DNA of 64,000 nt from Diphasiastrum complanatum (GCA_029204225.1 CM055092.1:22471669-22535668), one strand, 5' to 3'; positions 43,794-55,744 are shown, counted from the stretch's first letter. The notes: generated from the letters alone by a model not told the origin. Numbers and translations are program-made.

Positions 43794-45023
43794 AGGGCCT
43801 TCTTTGGGCCCATATTTTCTCTAATGAGAGACAGAGAAAGATTGGCACGGAGTGAGACTATTGTCGAGAAGGATTCAACAGAGACTTTCCTCCCAAGTGT
43901 CGATGATCAACCGTGTTTTTATATTGTGGAAGAAGGAGATTGTAGGGAGATTTCAAAATTTTCAAAGAAAAAACCCTACACTATTTGCATAGCAGACATA
44001 TCCTTCAAAGAATCTCTAAATGATGATTCTCCATTCAAATTCACTGAGATCCATAGTGTGATGCAAGGATTTCTTGAAATCACAACTTCTCCTATTTGGA
44101 GAGTTGTAATATTCCATTCAAGTTGGCAGTCGGCTTCAGTGCAAAAAGCTCTTCTAACTTTTTGCAATATTGGGATTGAAAATGCTATATGGTATGTCTT
44201 TAACTTTCTTAAAACTCAATTTTATTTGTTTTGATTTTTAAATATTCTATGCTTAGCATAGATCATTGTTTAAAATAATATTTTACTTTTAATCTTCTAT
44301 GCTTAGCATAGTATAGATAATTGTTTAAACTAATAATTTACTTTTTTTTTTGTAGGTACAAGCCTAGTGTTTGCAATGCTCGTGGTGCACGGTTGTGCAA
44401 CGAGATTGAATACATAAACATTGGTTATTATTCATTGGATGATGCTGCACTATAACACCATCGGACTGACTAGCTTTGGGAACTTGTTCCAATTTTCAGC
44501 AGTAACAAAGAAACTGAAAAATCCAATGACAGGTTCTGTGGCTTATCCTTATCAAAAACCACAACAATTAACTAGTCTTGTTGAAATTTTTTCACACCCA
44601 GCAAATTGGGTTTTAGATTTGTTTAGTGGTAGCGGCACTACAAGCGCATGCGTTGTGCAAAAAGACAGACATGTTGCTGTTGTAGAATTAGATTCTAGCT
44701 TGGTAGAATTTATAAGAATACGAATGAAGTCTATTTCAGTTTTGCCAGATGAATTAACTGAGATAGGAAGGTCTACAGAATCTGACGAAGACTCTATAAT
44801 TTCGCCGTCGAAAGAACCACAACCTTCCGCTAGTGGGAAAGTGAGTGACACATGGGAGTTTGCAAATGTACTAATTCAAGATTATAATGTTATAACTGTA
44901 GAAGAAACCGTCGAAGAGGTTGCCATAGTTTCTATTGAGACTGGACCTCCAGAAAAGCGCAAAGATGTCAATGAGCTTGATGACTATGAATATCAAACTT
45001 TTTTGACGTCACGAAGTTTTTAA
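43794..45023 (+). pseudogene. N4/N6-type DNA methyltransferase half of the ParB-methyltransferase gene
   Basis: Beta-class amino-methyltransferases place the catalytic (D/S)PPY motif before the SAM-binding FxGxG motif. Exon 43794-44191 has YTICIADISF at the motif IV position, so PP is replaced by IS, then WRVVIFHSSWQ and FCNIGIENAIW. After an intron (GTATGT...TGTAG, 44192-44355) it reads YKPSVCNARGARLCNEIEY, matching the IWxKP...EYI segment. A second short intron (44424-44499) or a frameshift follows, then GSVAYPYQKPQQLTSLVEIF, the SAM loop VLDLFSGSGTTSACVV and motif II VAVVELDSSL. An acidic tail ends at 45023. Family membership is clear. Catalysis is doubtful because motif IV is altered. In plants such a domain is unexpected; transfer from a phage or bacterium, possibly via a mobile element, is inference. 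Confidence 0.82.
44247..44311. repeat. Intron palindromes, set 2
   Basis: CTATGCTTAGCATAG occurs twice, at 44247-44261 and 44297-44311, inside a 50-bp tandem duplication in the methyltransferase intron. It is identical in form to the palindromes in the ParB-half introns. Confidence 0.85.
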
Positions 45024-46654
45024 ATTCATTTATATTTTTTCATACTATTTGTTACTTCAAATATTTTAAAATTTATTTTTTAATGTTACTTTGTAAGGTA
45101 AATTTACTAAATGTTTATTTTAATGAATATTGTTCTAGAATGACAATATTGTTTTAAATTTATTCTAAAATCATATTCTCAAAAAATTAATGAATATTAT
45201 TGAAATTATTAATATATTTCATCTTTTAAAATGTAGAAAATTTCTAATAAAATTTCAAGTTATTAATTATGAAGATACTAAAAATAAGATTTTTTTTTAA
45301 AATAATTTTAATATTTTCAAAAATATTGTAATTTTAGATGTATACTAAGTAAATTTATATGTTATAGACCTAAATTACGAAAATCTAAATTTATATGTTA
45401 AAGACCTAAATTGAAAAAATCTTTTTGAATTTGTACAAATTATTATTTTAAAAAATTAAAGTTTTTTAAAAATATTAATTTGAAATCATATTGTATTCAT
45501 GCAAAATATTTGTTACAAGAAAAAATCTCAAATAAAATAGATTTTTTTGTTGATTTTAGTATTTTTATATTTAATGATCTTATTTACTATTAATTAGTTT
45601 AAAATATGTACAAAATTGAATTTGTTGTTAAAATTTTATATCTACTTTTTTTTGTATGATTTTAGTTTTTCACAAAAAAATAATATTCTTTTAGCATGAA
45701 AATATAAAATTTGCAAAGCATTAGAAATAGAACTACTTCTACGAATGTCTTGGCTCTGCTATGAAGTTCGAACATTCGAAGCAACATCAATTCTTGAAAC
45801 AACAAAAAGGTGTAGACTAGCAGTGTGGATCGTTGCGCTGAAAATCAATATTCAATTGAATCTAAAATGCACAGTTGATATATGATACCTACTGCCTTTT
45901 CTAGTTCATTGTTAGATCACAATTTTGGATCCCGATGAACTGTTGCCATTGAAGGCTAATAGTGGGAAGGTGAAGGATAGAGAGAGGCACATCTTTTTAA
46001 TTTTTATTGTTGGTAAAAACGTCAGTCAATTTACCTATGGTAAAACAGTGTTTTAAGAGGAACCTTACACAGTTGTAAGATTCCTCTCATGCCCTGTCAC
46101 ATTCTTCCAATTAAGCTCACTTCTAAATACATAACAAATTTTTTTGAAGTGCTTTATGTTTGCATAAGACAAGGCTCATTCTTGATCACTCCTTCGACTT
46201 TTCTAAGTAGCCATAACATCTCTAGCATATGGCTATTCTAGCCTTTACTTGGAGCTTCCTAGTAAATAAAGATAGAAACTATACATAAAACATAAGATGA
46301 GTCAAATCCTATAGAGAATTGCTTTGGCTAATATTCAACCATTGAGAGAAATACCTAAGCTCTCATGATATCCTCTAGAGAACACATTAGCAAAGAAACA
46401 TGTTTCAAAGACAACACATTTCAAGTAGAACATGAATATCTATTTTTCTCTCTCAAAAAATATTTATTGTTCAAAACAACGTTTTAGGATCCCCAGTAGG
46501 TCTCCTCTTGTGAATTGTATTTCTTAGTGATAGCATTGATGTATTAAGCATGCTTTATATTTTTTTGTTTCATCCAAGTGATCTTAAACATCATGAAATA
46601 TTTGAGATTTGTTTTCTATTTGCAATGTTCATCATTTAAAATGTTCCCCTCATC
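45024..46654. other. AT-rich gene-free region
   Basis: Very AT-rich to about 45720, with direct local duplication (AAATTTATATGTTA near 45353 and 45387), then moderately AT-rich. No ORF with protein features, RNA gene or LTR boundary was found. It follows the methyltransferase stop and may include its 3' flank. Confidence 0.6.
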
Positions 46655-46862
46655 AAAAATGGCATCTCTACCATTTAGTCATATTTTGGTAAATTGTCAA
46701 TAAGAGGCCAAAACTCATTTTAGACTTAGAGATAAACTTTTTGAAGTTATATTAGTTTAAAATACATTCAATAAACACTTTTTGAAAGTGTGGGAAAGTT
46801 GGTAGTCGAGTTTGAGAGAGATTCAAATTTGAACTTTGGGTACATTGAATCTAGACCCAATC
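46655..46862 (+). repeat. Fragment of an H-family LTR
   Basis: It matches 60845-61035 of the solo LTR near 60.8 kb (CATATTTTGGTAAATTGTCA, AATAAACACTTTTTGAAAG, CATTGAATCTAGACCCAA). It is truncated at both ends and abuts element M. Confidence 0.8.
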
Positions 46863-46869
46863 ATGTGAC

Positions 46870-47722
46870 ATAGCCTCTTGTGCCACAAAATATCTGTCGA
46901 TTCTTGAGTTTGATTAGCTTGTTCAACTCGAGTTCAAATGTTCAAGTGATACAAATTTCCTTCTCTGTTGCCTTTAGCAACTAGGTTATTAGAATCTTCA
47001 TCGAACAATTTACAAGAGTCCCTTGTGAAGGTTATTGACATTCTTGTGTCGACTATCTTTGCTACGGATAGAAGATCTTTATCAAGAGTAGGGACATAGA
47101 GAACTTCCTCCAATTTCTTGTCACCCTGATTCGTGTCTAACCACAATACACCGGTTCCATCAAGTGCATGTTTAGAACCATCTCCAAGTATAATGAATCT
47201 TGAATAATTCGTCTTTTTATACTCAAATAAAATTTGTTTCGAGGAAACTAAATGTGAGGTGGCTCCCGAATCAAGTATTACTTCTCAAATTTTTGAATTT
47301 GATGAACAACATTGATCAGCACAAACATATGCTATTGAGTTTCTTGTCATCCTGTCTGCTACTGCTCTGGAGCATTCTGCTTTGTCTTCGACATAATTTG
47401 AATCTGAAAGTTCACTTCGATTCTGTTCCTTTTTGTTGCTGGGATTTTGATAACAGTCTACTACTGCATGACCCCGTTTATGACAATGAATGCAATCAAT
47501 TTTTGGATTTAACCAACACTTGTCTTCTGTATGACCTGATCTATTGCATCTGTTGCAAATCTTCCTATCACTAGAATTTTTCTGTTGTTTTCCAGATTGT
47601 TGATCATTTGTCTTGGATTCGTTTTCATTCTTTTTAGACGACTCCCTCTTAAACTTAGACTTCTTTAAAGATTTATTCTTCTGAGTAAATAGAGCATTTT
47701 CAAAATAAGTTTTCTCAAGCAT
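46870..47722 (-). pseudogene. Element M nucleocapsid and protease
   Basis: Minus-strand reading: a basic linker, CNRCNRSGHTEDKC and CIHCHKRGHAVVDC (two CCHC knuckles 6 residues apart), then after a stop at about 47285 a protease with LDSGATSHLVSSKQ. LYVPTLDKDLLSVAKIVDTR and the pre-integrase start follow. Catalytic Asp is retained but the frame is broken at least twice. Confidence 0.83.
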
Positions 47723-48253
47723 GCAACAAAGACAAATCCAAGGAAAGAGACAAATATGGTGAAGAGGATGACTCGTCTCATCCTTCTACTTCGAAGACCA
47801 AGAAGAAGAAAGTCAAGTGTTTCTTTTGTGGCAAGAAGGGGCACTATGCCCCTAATTGCTTCAAAAAGAATAATCAACTCAAACAAGCAAATCTCTCTAA
47901 TGAGAAAGAAGAAGATTTTATTGCAAGGGATGGAGAAGGATCACTCACGGTGTCAAGCTTTTCTTCATCACCCTTCAAGAAAGATGGAGCTTGGTACATA
48001 GATAGTGGAGCCTATTCACGTATGTGTTGTTCAAAGGAGTCTTTTGACTCTATTGTACCTTATAAAGGACTTAAAAGATCTATTTATACTGCAAATGATC
48101 ATGAGTGCTCTATTGAAGGAATTGGCAACATTCCATTGAAACTTGCTTCTTCTAAAGTTCTATCACTTTCCAATGTTCTTTTTGTTCCTAAGCTCACAAA
48201 GAACTTGATTAGTGTTGGAAAGTTGCTTGATAGTGGTTTTGATGTGTTCACAA
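47723..48253 (+). pseudogene. Plus-strand copia gag-protease fragment inside element M
   Basis: It reads CFFCGKKGHYAPNCFKKNN, GAWYIDSGAYSRMCCSKESF and NVLFVPKLTKNLISVGKLLD. This is the K/J-type gag C-terminus and protease (DSGAY for DSGAT), not the M lineage, and it lies on the opposite strand to M. No LTR or target duplication is visible at its borders. Confidence 0.82.
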
Positions 48254-48354
48254 GCTTCTACTTCCTCTTTGACTCCATCTATTGTCTTTTGAAGTGTCAT
48301 TGTCAAATCTTTCGCCAGTAAAGTTCGAGTTGTGTGGAATGACGTGGATAGGGC

Positions 48355-48837
48355 TCAAAGAAAATAGCTAAGCTGTTTTTCCTTTGAGATTACATTTTCC
48401 ATGCCAGAATTCTGCAAAGAAATAAACAGATCTTTCATCTTTCGTACGAATGTGGTCAGCTCTTTGTCATCCCATTGTAGGTAAGTCAATTGGACTTCCA
48501 AGAACAAGATTTGACTACGAGATCGAGTCTCATTCTTGGTTTGCAATTCTTCCCATAAATCTTTCGCATTCAAAATTGATGTGAGGTCTAGCATTATGTT
48601 GTCATGCATTGAAGACGCAATAATTGCTATAGCTTTGTCATTTCTCAAACTCGATTCTCGAAGTTCTTTGCCAGGAGTAGTTATTGGCTTCTCCTCTATT
48701 GGTTCTACCCATTGCCAAAGACCTTCGCTCTTCAATATGAGTGAAGCCTTTAATTTCCAGATTAAATAGTTCGAACCATCTGTATCCAAGATCGTACTGA
48801 TATTAGATTGAATATTACAAATAGACAATATCTTCAA
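48355..48837 (-). pseudogene. Element M gag N-terminus
   Basis: 160 open codons: TDGSNYLIWKLKASLILKSE, IASSMHDNIMLDLTSILNAK, FLEVQLTYLQWDDKEL and TTFVRKMKDLF. This is the copia Gag (UBN2-like) core. The C-terminal part is cut off by the plus-strand fragment. Confidence 0.85.
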
Positions 48838-48942
48838 ATCTTCTGAATAAACTCCAGATGCGGCTTACTGATGGATGTGTGAAGGATGCTGAGAGGGGTG
48901 TGAGGATAACACTGTATCGACTCTGATATGCTCTGATACCAC

Positions 48943-49625
48943 TGTAGAAAAAATAGTAATAATTCTTCCTCAGAGAACACAATGAAAGTTTGAATAGATC
49001 AAACTAATATCAGTGTCTTCAATCGGGTCTGTTTCTAATCTATGTACTTAAAAAATAGTTTCTGCTTTGATTAAATAAAGCATGCGAAATCAAGAGACAA
49101 TTTTAGACAATAAAAAATTGAGAAACTTTGATCAAAAATGAATTTTTATAATTCTGAATCTGAATCATCAGTATACATATCTTGCTGCCTTATTTCTCTG
49201 ATTGTGTTAGAGAGTGTATTACAACGAGTAGTGCACACGTATTTATATTGTTACAGGTTAGGTCTTTTGGCCTGTTAATTTTGTAACAGTACATCTTCTG
49301 TTAAGATGGTTGATATTCAAATAAACATTCTATTTCCATACTCGAATAATTTTTGTCTCTTCGTGACAGCTTCGTGTTTTGCGAATTGTTTGCGACACTC
49401 TTCGCGAATTGTTCGCGATAGGTGACAGTTTCATGACAGGTGAGGTTTGAACAAGAAACAAAATATTTTGTGAATCTTTCGAGTTTCAACAAGAATATAT
49501 TTCACGACTCTTTCGAGTTTGAACCCGAATAGAAATGTTTTGAGTTCCAGTTTGTTTCTCATCCTTTGTCAATTAAACTGTGCACTTTGTTAGTAGAACC
49601 GATTTGTCTGATCAGGTGTTCTACA
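48943..49625 (-). repeat. Element M 5' LTR with adjacent primer site
   Basis: A 683-bp LTR with TGTAGAAA and TTCTACA at its two ends (inverted). On its left, the minus strand reads TGGTATCAGAGC (about 48930-48941), the initiator-Met tRNA primer site, one base from the LTR. No partner LTR is in the window. Confidence 0.78.
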
Positions 49626-49779
49626 AGGGATAGAAAAATATCACATCTAAGTGTTTATGACAAGTTCTTCTTGAGTTTTCATCTTCTATGTGTAGTTGAT
49701 GCATGATCTCTACATTGGTAATGAAGCTAAATGTGCTCTCCAAATTTGCTAAAGATCAAAGGGCATAATTAGGTCTTTG

Positions 49780-50750
49780 TGATCTAACTTTTTCATAGAC
49801 TACAATCTGTAGAAAAATACCATCCGCTAAAGCAAGCAAACTCTCCATACAAAAAATACTTTACTTATGAAAATGCATGTGAGACACATATGTTCTCAAA
49901 TTACTGGAGAAAAGTTAGATTTGGAATACTAACCCAATTTGTTCTCCCAATCAAGGATTGTGAATCACTCAACATTTCACATGAATAATTACATTTCCAC
50001 ATAATTCTCAAATAATAATCAAGTACTCGTTTATAATTCGTCCTTCATAATGTTACTGAATTCCAAAGTCACACTTAATCATTAGAGAGTATAAGAGAGT
50101 GTTCAAAACATACAACTCGGGAAATACAAGAACCATTTCTAAGTCTTTTTCCACATGGAAAATGTTCTGAAATTTAAGAATATTCTTTAAAGTAGACTAT
50201 TAATATGAGTAATTCCAATTCTATAACTTAGCTGGTAATTACGATAGAGCACATACCAAAATTGGTCCAATACTTAACTTATTTAGCTACAGAAAATCTT
50301 TAGATTACAAAGTTCTGTTGAATTCAATTTGGAACTCAGATGTTATTCTTGGGATTTGTCAAGATTCGTCATCCATACTGAACTCACTAGGATACAATCA
50401 CTACCAAGTTGAATCTATTTTCCATCAAGAAATACTCAATACCAAGAATCCCAGATATTCTATGCACATAATCACCATTGATGAATCTCACTTACTCATA
50501 AAATATGCATCTTACAAGCAATATTCACATTGCTCGTGTATCAATTAATTTTTCACCTGAGTAATCTAGCTACTCAAGTTAAACATGGGAATGACTTAGA
50601 AACCTCAAATGTCTAGATGCAGATCTTGCTTATTGTAGTGGAACACCACGTTTCAATATTTTTCTAAACCATTTCTAAGTCAACAAGTCATCTTTGCACA
50701 AAAGACTCATTAATCAACAACTAACTATTTCAAACAAATTGAAAATCATA
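49780..50750. repeat. Diverged non-coding repeat, copy 1
   Basis: It shares ordered blocks with 61985-62340: a CTGTAG-AA-A-CATCC-CTA start, AATAATCAAGTA-TC-TTTAT and an AT(C)CGTC-TCAT block. There is no protein motif; short ORFs here are not supported. It may be part of a retroelement LTR or leader or an unclassified repeat. Confidence 0.4.
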
Positions 50751-51230
50751 CTTGGCAATTCATAGATCTACCATCTAACAAGAAAATAATTGGTTGTAAA
50801 TGGGGTTTTAGAATCAAATATAACCAATATGGGTCAAACAACAAGCTTAAAGCTCGGCTATGTGCAAAGGGCTATGCACAAATCAAAGGTTTGGACAATG
50901 AAAAGACCTTTGCACATGTGGCCAAGATGACAACAATTAGAATCTTGATTGCTCCATCTTCACACTTTATCTGGATGTTTTTCAAATGGATGTGTCTAAA
51001 GCTTTTTATGTGTGGCCATATTGATGAGGAGATCTATATGGAGCAACTTGAGGGCTTCATTCAACATGAATTCGAAGACAAATTGTGCCACTTTATATTT
51101 CATGATGGTAATGTAATTATTCTTTCATTCCACGTAGAATATATCATTTTTTTATGGAAAGAATGTTGATCTCATTGTGATGGTAGTTCAAAATGTAAGA
51201 TCTAGGCCCCCTTGCACTATATTCAAAGTT
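50751..51230 (+). pseudogene. Copia RT fragment
   Basis: It reads GCKWGFRIKYNQYGSNNKLK, ARLCAKGYAQIKGLDNEKTF, KMTTIRILIA and HIDEEIYMEQLEGFIQHEFE. Then it jumps to a palm-like VIILSFHVEYIIFL, where YVDD has been lost. It ends with AAACTAGTTGAAGAGGGAG, the purine-tract context seen in element G1, but no G LTR follows. Confidence 0.75.
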
Positions 51231-51337
51231 GTGTGGTAAAACTAGTTGAAGAGGGAGTGTAAAAATTTGTCAACTAGTTTTGTTGGTTTATCTTTGTTCA
51301 GATATTGTGCTACAAGGAAAGCTCTGAAGTGAAGATC

Positions 51338-51608
51338 TATGGCATAGGAGGTTGGGCCACCCCAACTCTAAGGCCATGCAATCTATGTGCAAATTGGAGC
51401 TAGCTTATGGATTGCCTAAATCCATGATCAAGGAGCCAAGTCCTTGTGAAGCATGTGCCTTGGCCAAATCACATGCAAGGCCACACCCAAGAGCAACCAT
51501 CAAGTCTAAAGCACCTTTGGATCTCATTCATAGTGGTATCCACTTTTCATCCACTAAGAGCAAGGGTGGAGCTACATGCTTCATAACATCTATTGATGAT
51601 TACTCTCG
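51338..51608 (+). pseudogene. Copia pre-integrase/integrase fragment
   Basis: It reads GHPNSKAMQSMCKLELAYGL, CEACALAKSHARPHPRATIK, LIHSGIHFSSTKSKGGATCF and SIDDYSRL. Asp-to-Gly at LIHSD and Phe-to-Ser at FIDD mark decay. It is the same lineage as J and K. It breaks off at the truncated LTR of element J. Confidence 0.8.
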
Positions 51609-52146
<538 letters not shown>

Positions 52147-52886
52147 TGGTATCAGAGCAAAATTAAGCTTTGCATGCTATTATCTCTGATTGTTCAAGAA
52201 TTTGTGAGCTAATTCAAGCAAAAAAATAGTAGTCGCTTTTCTTTACCTTTCCTTGAAATGTGTTTAGATCAAAGTGGATAGAAACTGAATTTTCAGGTCA
52301 GAATAGTGATTGTACAGAATTCTGGAATTCCACACGTGTGAAAATCAGTGATTTTCAGTCCCCTTTATTTCCTTGCTATTTGGTCCAAAGATAGTGGTGT
52401 TATAGCTTGATGGAAAGTATGAAGAGTAATTTCCATAGAAATTGATCCCAAATCAATCTGATGTGTCTATCAAGAGTTATAAGCTCTTAAAGAGGGTAGA
52501 GAGAGGTCCAAAATCCGAGTGACCACTTTTTGATTTGATTCAATCTTGCTTGATTCTTAATCCATTGTTTTGAGTATCCTACACAATCAAGACAAAGTTT
52601 GACGTTATTGAACACCTTTGAGCCTTCTGAGAATCATTAGTGTTTTCTTTTGAAGCATCTAACACGTGCCAAAAGTAGAATTCAAACTTGTCTAAGTGCC
52701 TCAACCCATTTTGAAAGACTGGTCTAGATAATCTTGTTTTGTGGAATATTTGAGATCCATCTCAAATATAGTTGCAAGTTTTTCACATAGAGGTAGCAAA
52801 TCCTTGAAAATACCTATAGTGAAAGAGAGTAGCAACATTAAGTCTGATTGGAACAAGCTCAAACATATAATTGTCCTTCACATTAT

Positions 52887-53458
52887 GGCATCTGTGGGAG
52901 GATATCTCCTAGAAGCAGGTGAGAGACTAAGTACCTCTAGTTACTCAATATGGAAGGTAAGAATGGAGTCTATTTTGATACTCCAGGATGTTATGGTATT
53001 GAGGAGGAGTCTCAAGCACAACTTGAAATACCAAAGTACAAGAAGAGAGCTAGAATGGCTCTACATTTCATTAAAATGAATGTCTCTAATGAAATTCTGA
53101 GAGAGATAGAAGATGCTTGGGATGCAATTAAATCCATCTATGAAGCTAAGAACACTTCTAGAATACTCACTCTTAGAAATCCGATTTTCCAAAGTTTTCA
53201 AAGAAGTGAGAAGAGTGCATCAAATTATGTTCTGAGAATAAAAGATCTTCATAGGGAGCTTGCTTGTGTTGGTGTCGCAATCAATCAACATGAGCTAGTA
53301 CAAGTCATTCTAAATGGCTTAAAAGATGACTATGATAATCTTGTTCAATCCTTTGCCATTAAGGAGAAGTTGCCCAATTTGGAAACTCTTCAAGGAATTC
53401 TCATCTCTGAAGAAGCTATTCCAATACTTGATTTATCAAGAAAAATGATGAGATCCTA
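52887..53458 (+). pseudogene. Element J gag (no nucleocapsid)
   Basis: It begins MASVGGYLLEAGERLSTSSY, then SIWKVRMESILILQDV. The frame changes near 52990 and continues with KARMALHFIKMNVSNEI-like and YEAKNTSRILTLRNPIFQSF, LVQVILNGLKDDYDNLVQSF and ETLQGILISEEA. The zinc knuckle and protease are missing: the next readable sequence is pre-integrase. Confidence 0.82.
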
Positions 53459-55744
53459 GCTAATGGATCTAGATATGGTGGAATCTTCAAATTGAATTCT
53501 TATGAGAATGCAAACTTTTGTGAAGTTGCTCTTTTGTCTAAGGAGGAGTTATGGTATAGAAGGTTGGGGCATCCTAACTTTAAGTTTATGTTTTCTTTGA
53601 TCAAGAATGATAAGGCTATTGGCCTTCCAAGATCAGTTTCCAAGGATATCAAGCCTTGTGAGGCTTGTGCTATTGCAAAATCACATAGAAAGCCATATCA
53701 AATGTCTTTTATTAAGACTACTCATCCTTTGGAACTAATTCACTCGGATGTTCATTTTTCTTCTTCTAAAAGTATTGGTGGTGCAACTTGTTTTGTCACC
53801 TTCATTGATGATTTTACAAGATATACTTGGTTGTATCTACTTTCTTCAAAAGCTATGGTATTTGATCACTTCCTAGTTTTCAAAGCTTATGTTGAGAAAC
53901 AATTTTCATTCAAAGTTAAAGCTTTAAGATGTGATGGAGGAGGTGAATACATCTCCAACAAGTTCTACGAATATTGTGAGTGAAAGAATTAAGAGAGAGT
54001 TTTCTTGTGCTTATTCTCCATCTCAAAATGGAATTGTTGAAAGAAAAAATCGATCTCTATGTGAATGTGCTAAAGCAATCCGAGTTGAAGCTTCTTTGCC
54101 TACTGAATATTGGGGAGAAGCAATTAATTGTGCAATAGATTGCCTCACAATGCACTTGCAGGAAGATTACCATATGAAGTCTTGTTTAAGAAGAAACCTA
54201 AGGTTGATCACCTTAGAGCTTTTGGATGTGCTTGCTTTGTTCATGTACCCTTGGAAACAAGGAAAAGAGATGATCCTAATTCTATCAAAGGGATCATGGT
54301 TGGATATTCATCCAGCAAGAAGGCTTACAGAATCAACTACAATTGAGAGTAGGGATGTTATATTCCATGAGAATAAAAAATACATCAACTCCACTAGTTG
54401 TGTTTATTTTGTTTCACATGAGGAGCCAAAGGATGTATATGATGCACTCAATACAAATGAATGGTTTCTAGCCATGAAGGAGGAATATGATGCTTTGATG
54501 GCCAACAAGACATGGGAGCTTGTGGATCTTCCATCCAACAAGCACACCATTGGTTGCAAATGGGTTTTTTGAGTCAAATATAATCAAAATGGCACAATCA
54601 ACAAGTACAAGACAAGGCTTTGTGCAAAGGGTTTTGCTCAAGTTTATGGACTTGATGATGAGGAGACTTTTGCTCCAGTTGCAAAGATGGTATCAATTAG
54701 AATCATAATTTCTATTGCTTGTTTTTTCAAATGGCAAGTTTTTCAACTAGATGTCTCTAATGCATTTTTAAATGGATATCTAGAAGAAGAGATTTATATG
54801 GATCAACCTATTGGGTTCATCCAAGACAAGAACAAAGTTTGCTTGCTCTTCAAAAGTCTATATGGACTAAAGCAAGCTCCAAGTTCATGGTATTCTTGAC
54901 TTAACACCTTTCTTGATTCACTAGGATTTAAATCTTAGTAACTTTGATCCTTCCTTGTATGTCAAGTTTTATGATAGAGATATTGTCATCCTTCTCATTT
55001 ATGTTGATGATATCATTCTAACAGGAAGTTGTATCAAGTTAGTTGAGGAAACCAAGGTTGCACTTGGAAAAGAGTTTAAGATGCAAGATCTTGAAAAAAT
55101 TCATTGCATATTAGGATTAGAGATTGACTTCCATAATGAAATAGCTTTTGTATGTCAATCCAAGTATGCTCTTTCAATGCTAAAAAAGTTCAATATGCTA
55201 GATTGTAAGAGTATAGAAACTCCTATGGATCAGATTGTAAAAGACCCTAACAAAGGTGATGAAAGATCCTTCGTGGACATCACTCTTTTTGGGAGTCTTA
55301 TAGGCTCCTTAATTTGGCTCACTGTAACTAGGCTTGATATAAGTTTTAGTGTTCATAAGTTGAGCCTATAAGTTTTAGTGTTCATAAGTTGAGCCAAGCT
55401 ATGCAAAATCATATTATTCATCATTGGAAAATGGCCAAAAGAGTACTTAGATACATATCTTCAACTTTTGATTATGGTTTGTTATATAAAAGTGAAGATC
55501 TTTCTATAGTTGGCTATTCTGACTCGGATTTTGCAAGTGATAAAGCAAATCGGAAATCTACAAGTGCATATGTCATATATCTTGGAGGAAACTTGATATC
55601 TTGGCTTTCCAAAAAGCAAGATACTATATCACTCTCATCTTGTGAAGATGAATATAAGGCACTCACTACTACAACAAAGGAAGTGCTTTGGATCAAGAGG
55701 TTGCTAGTGTAGCCAAAGATAATCATGGAAGATGATCTACCTAT
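53459..55744 (+). pseudogene. Element J integrase, RT and RNase H start
   Basis: Pre-integrase (LWYRRLGHPNFKFMFSLI) and integrase (FIDDFTRYTWLYLL, RCDGGGEYISNKF, SPSQNGIVERKNRSLCECAK) are broken near 53980 and 54145. RT has NTNEWFLAMKEEYDALM, GCKWVF then a stop, VFQLDVSNAFLNGYLEEEIY, SLYGLKQAPSSWY and an intact catalytic ILLIYVDDIIL (YVDD at 55000-55011). A 29-bp tandem duplication at 55339-55396 shifts the frame before RNase H (GYSDSDFASDKANRK, LSSCEDEYKAL). RNase H is then split by the LTR at 55745. Confidence 0.88.

Larger units (their letters stand above)
46863..49625 (-). mobile_element. Element M: copia gag-protease remnant with 5' LTR
   Basis: A minus-strand element with its 5' LTR (48943-49625), primer site, gag, two-knuckle nucleocapsid, protease and the first part of pre-integrase (ILWHKRLCHM at the left edge). 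RT, RNase H and the 3' LTR are absent. The gag is interrupted by an opposite-strand copia piece at 47723-48253. Its two-knuckle Gag links it to element C. Confidence 0.82.

Noticed and set aside
51171-51260. A G-family 3' LTR start after AAACTAGTTGAAGAGGGAG
   Set aside because: The following TGTAAAAATTTG does not continue as the G LTR; only the purine-tract context is shared.
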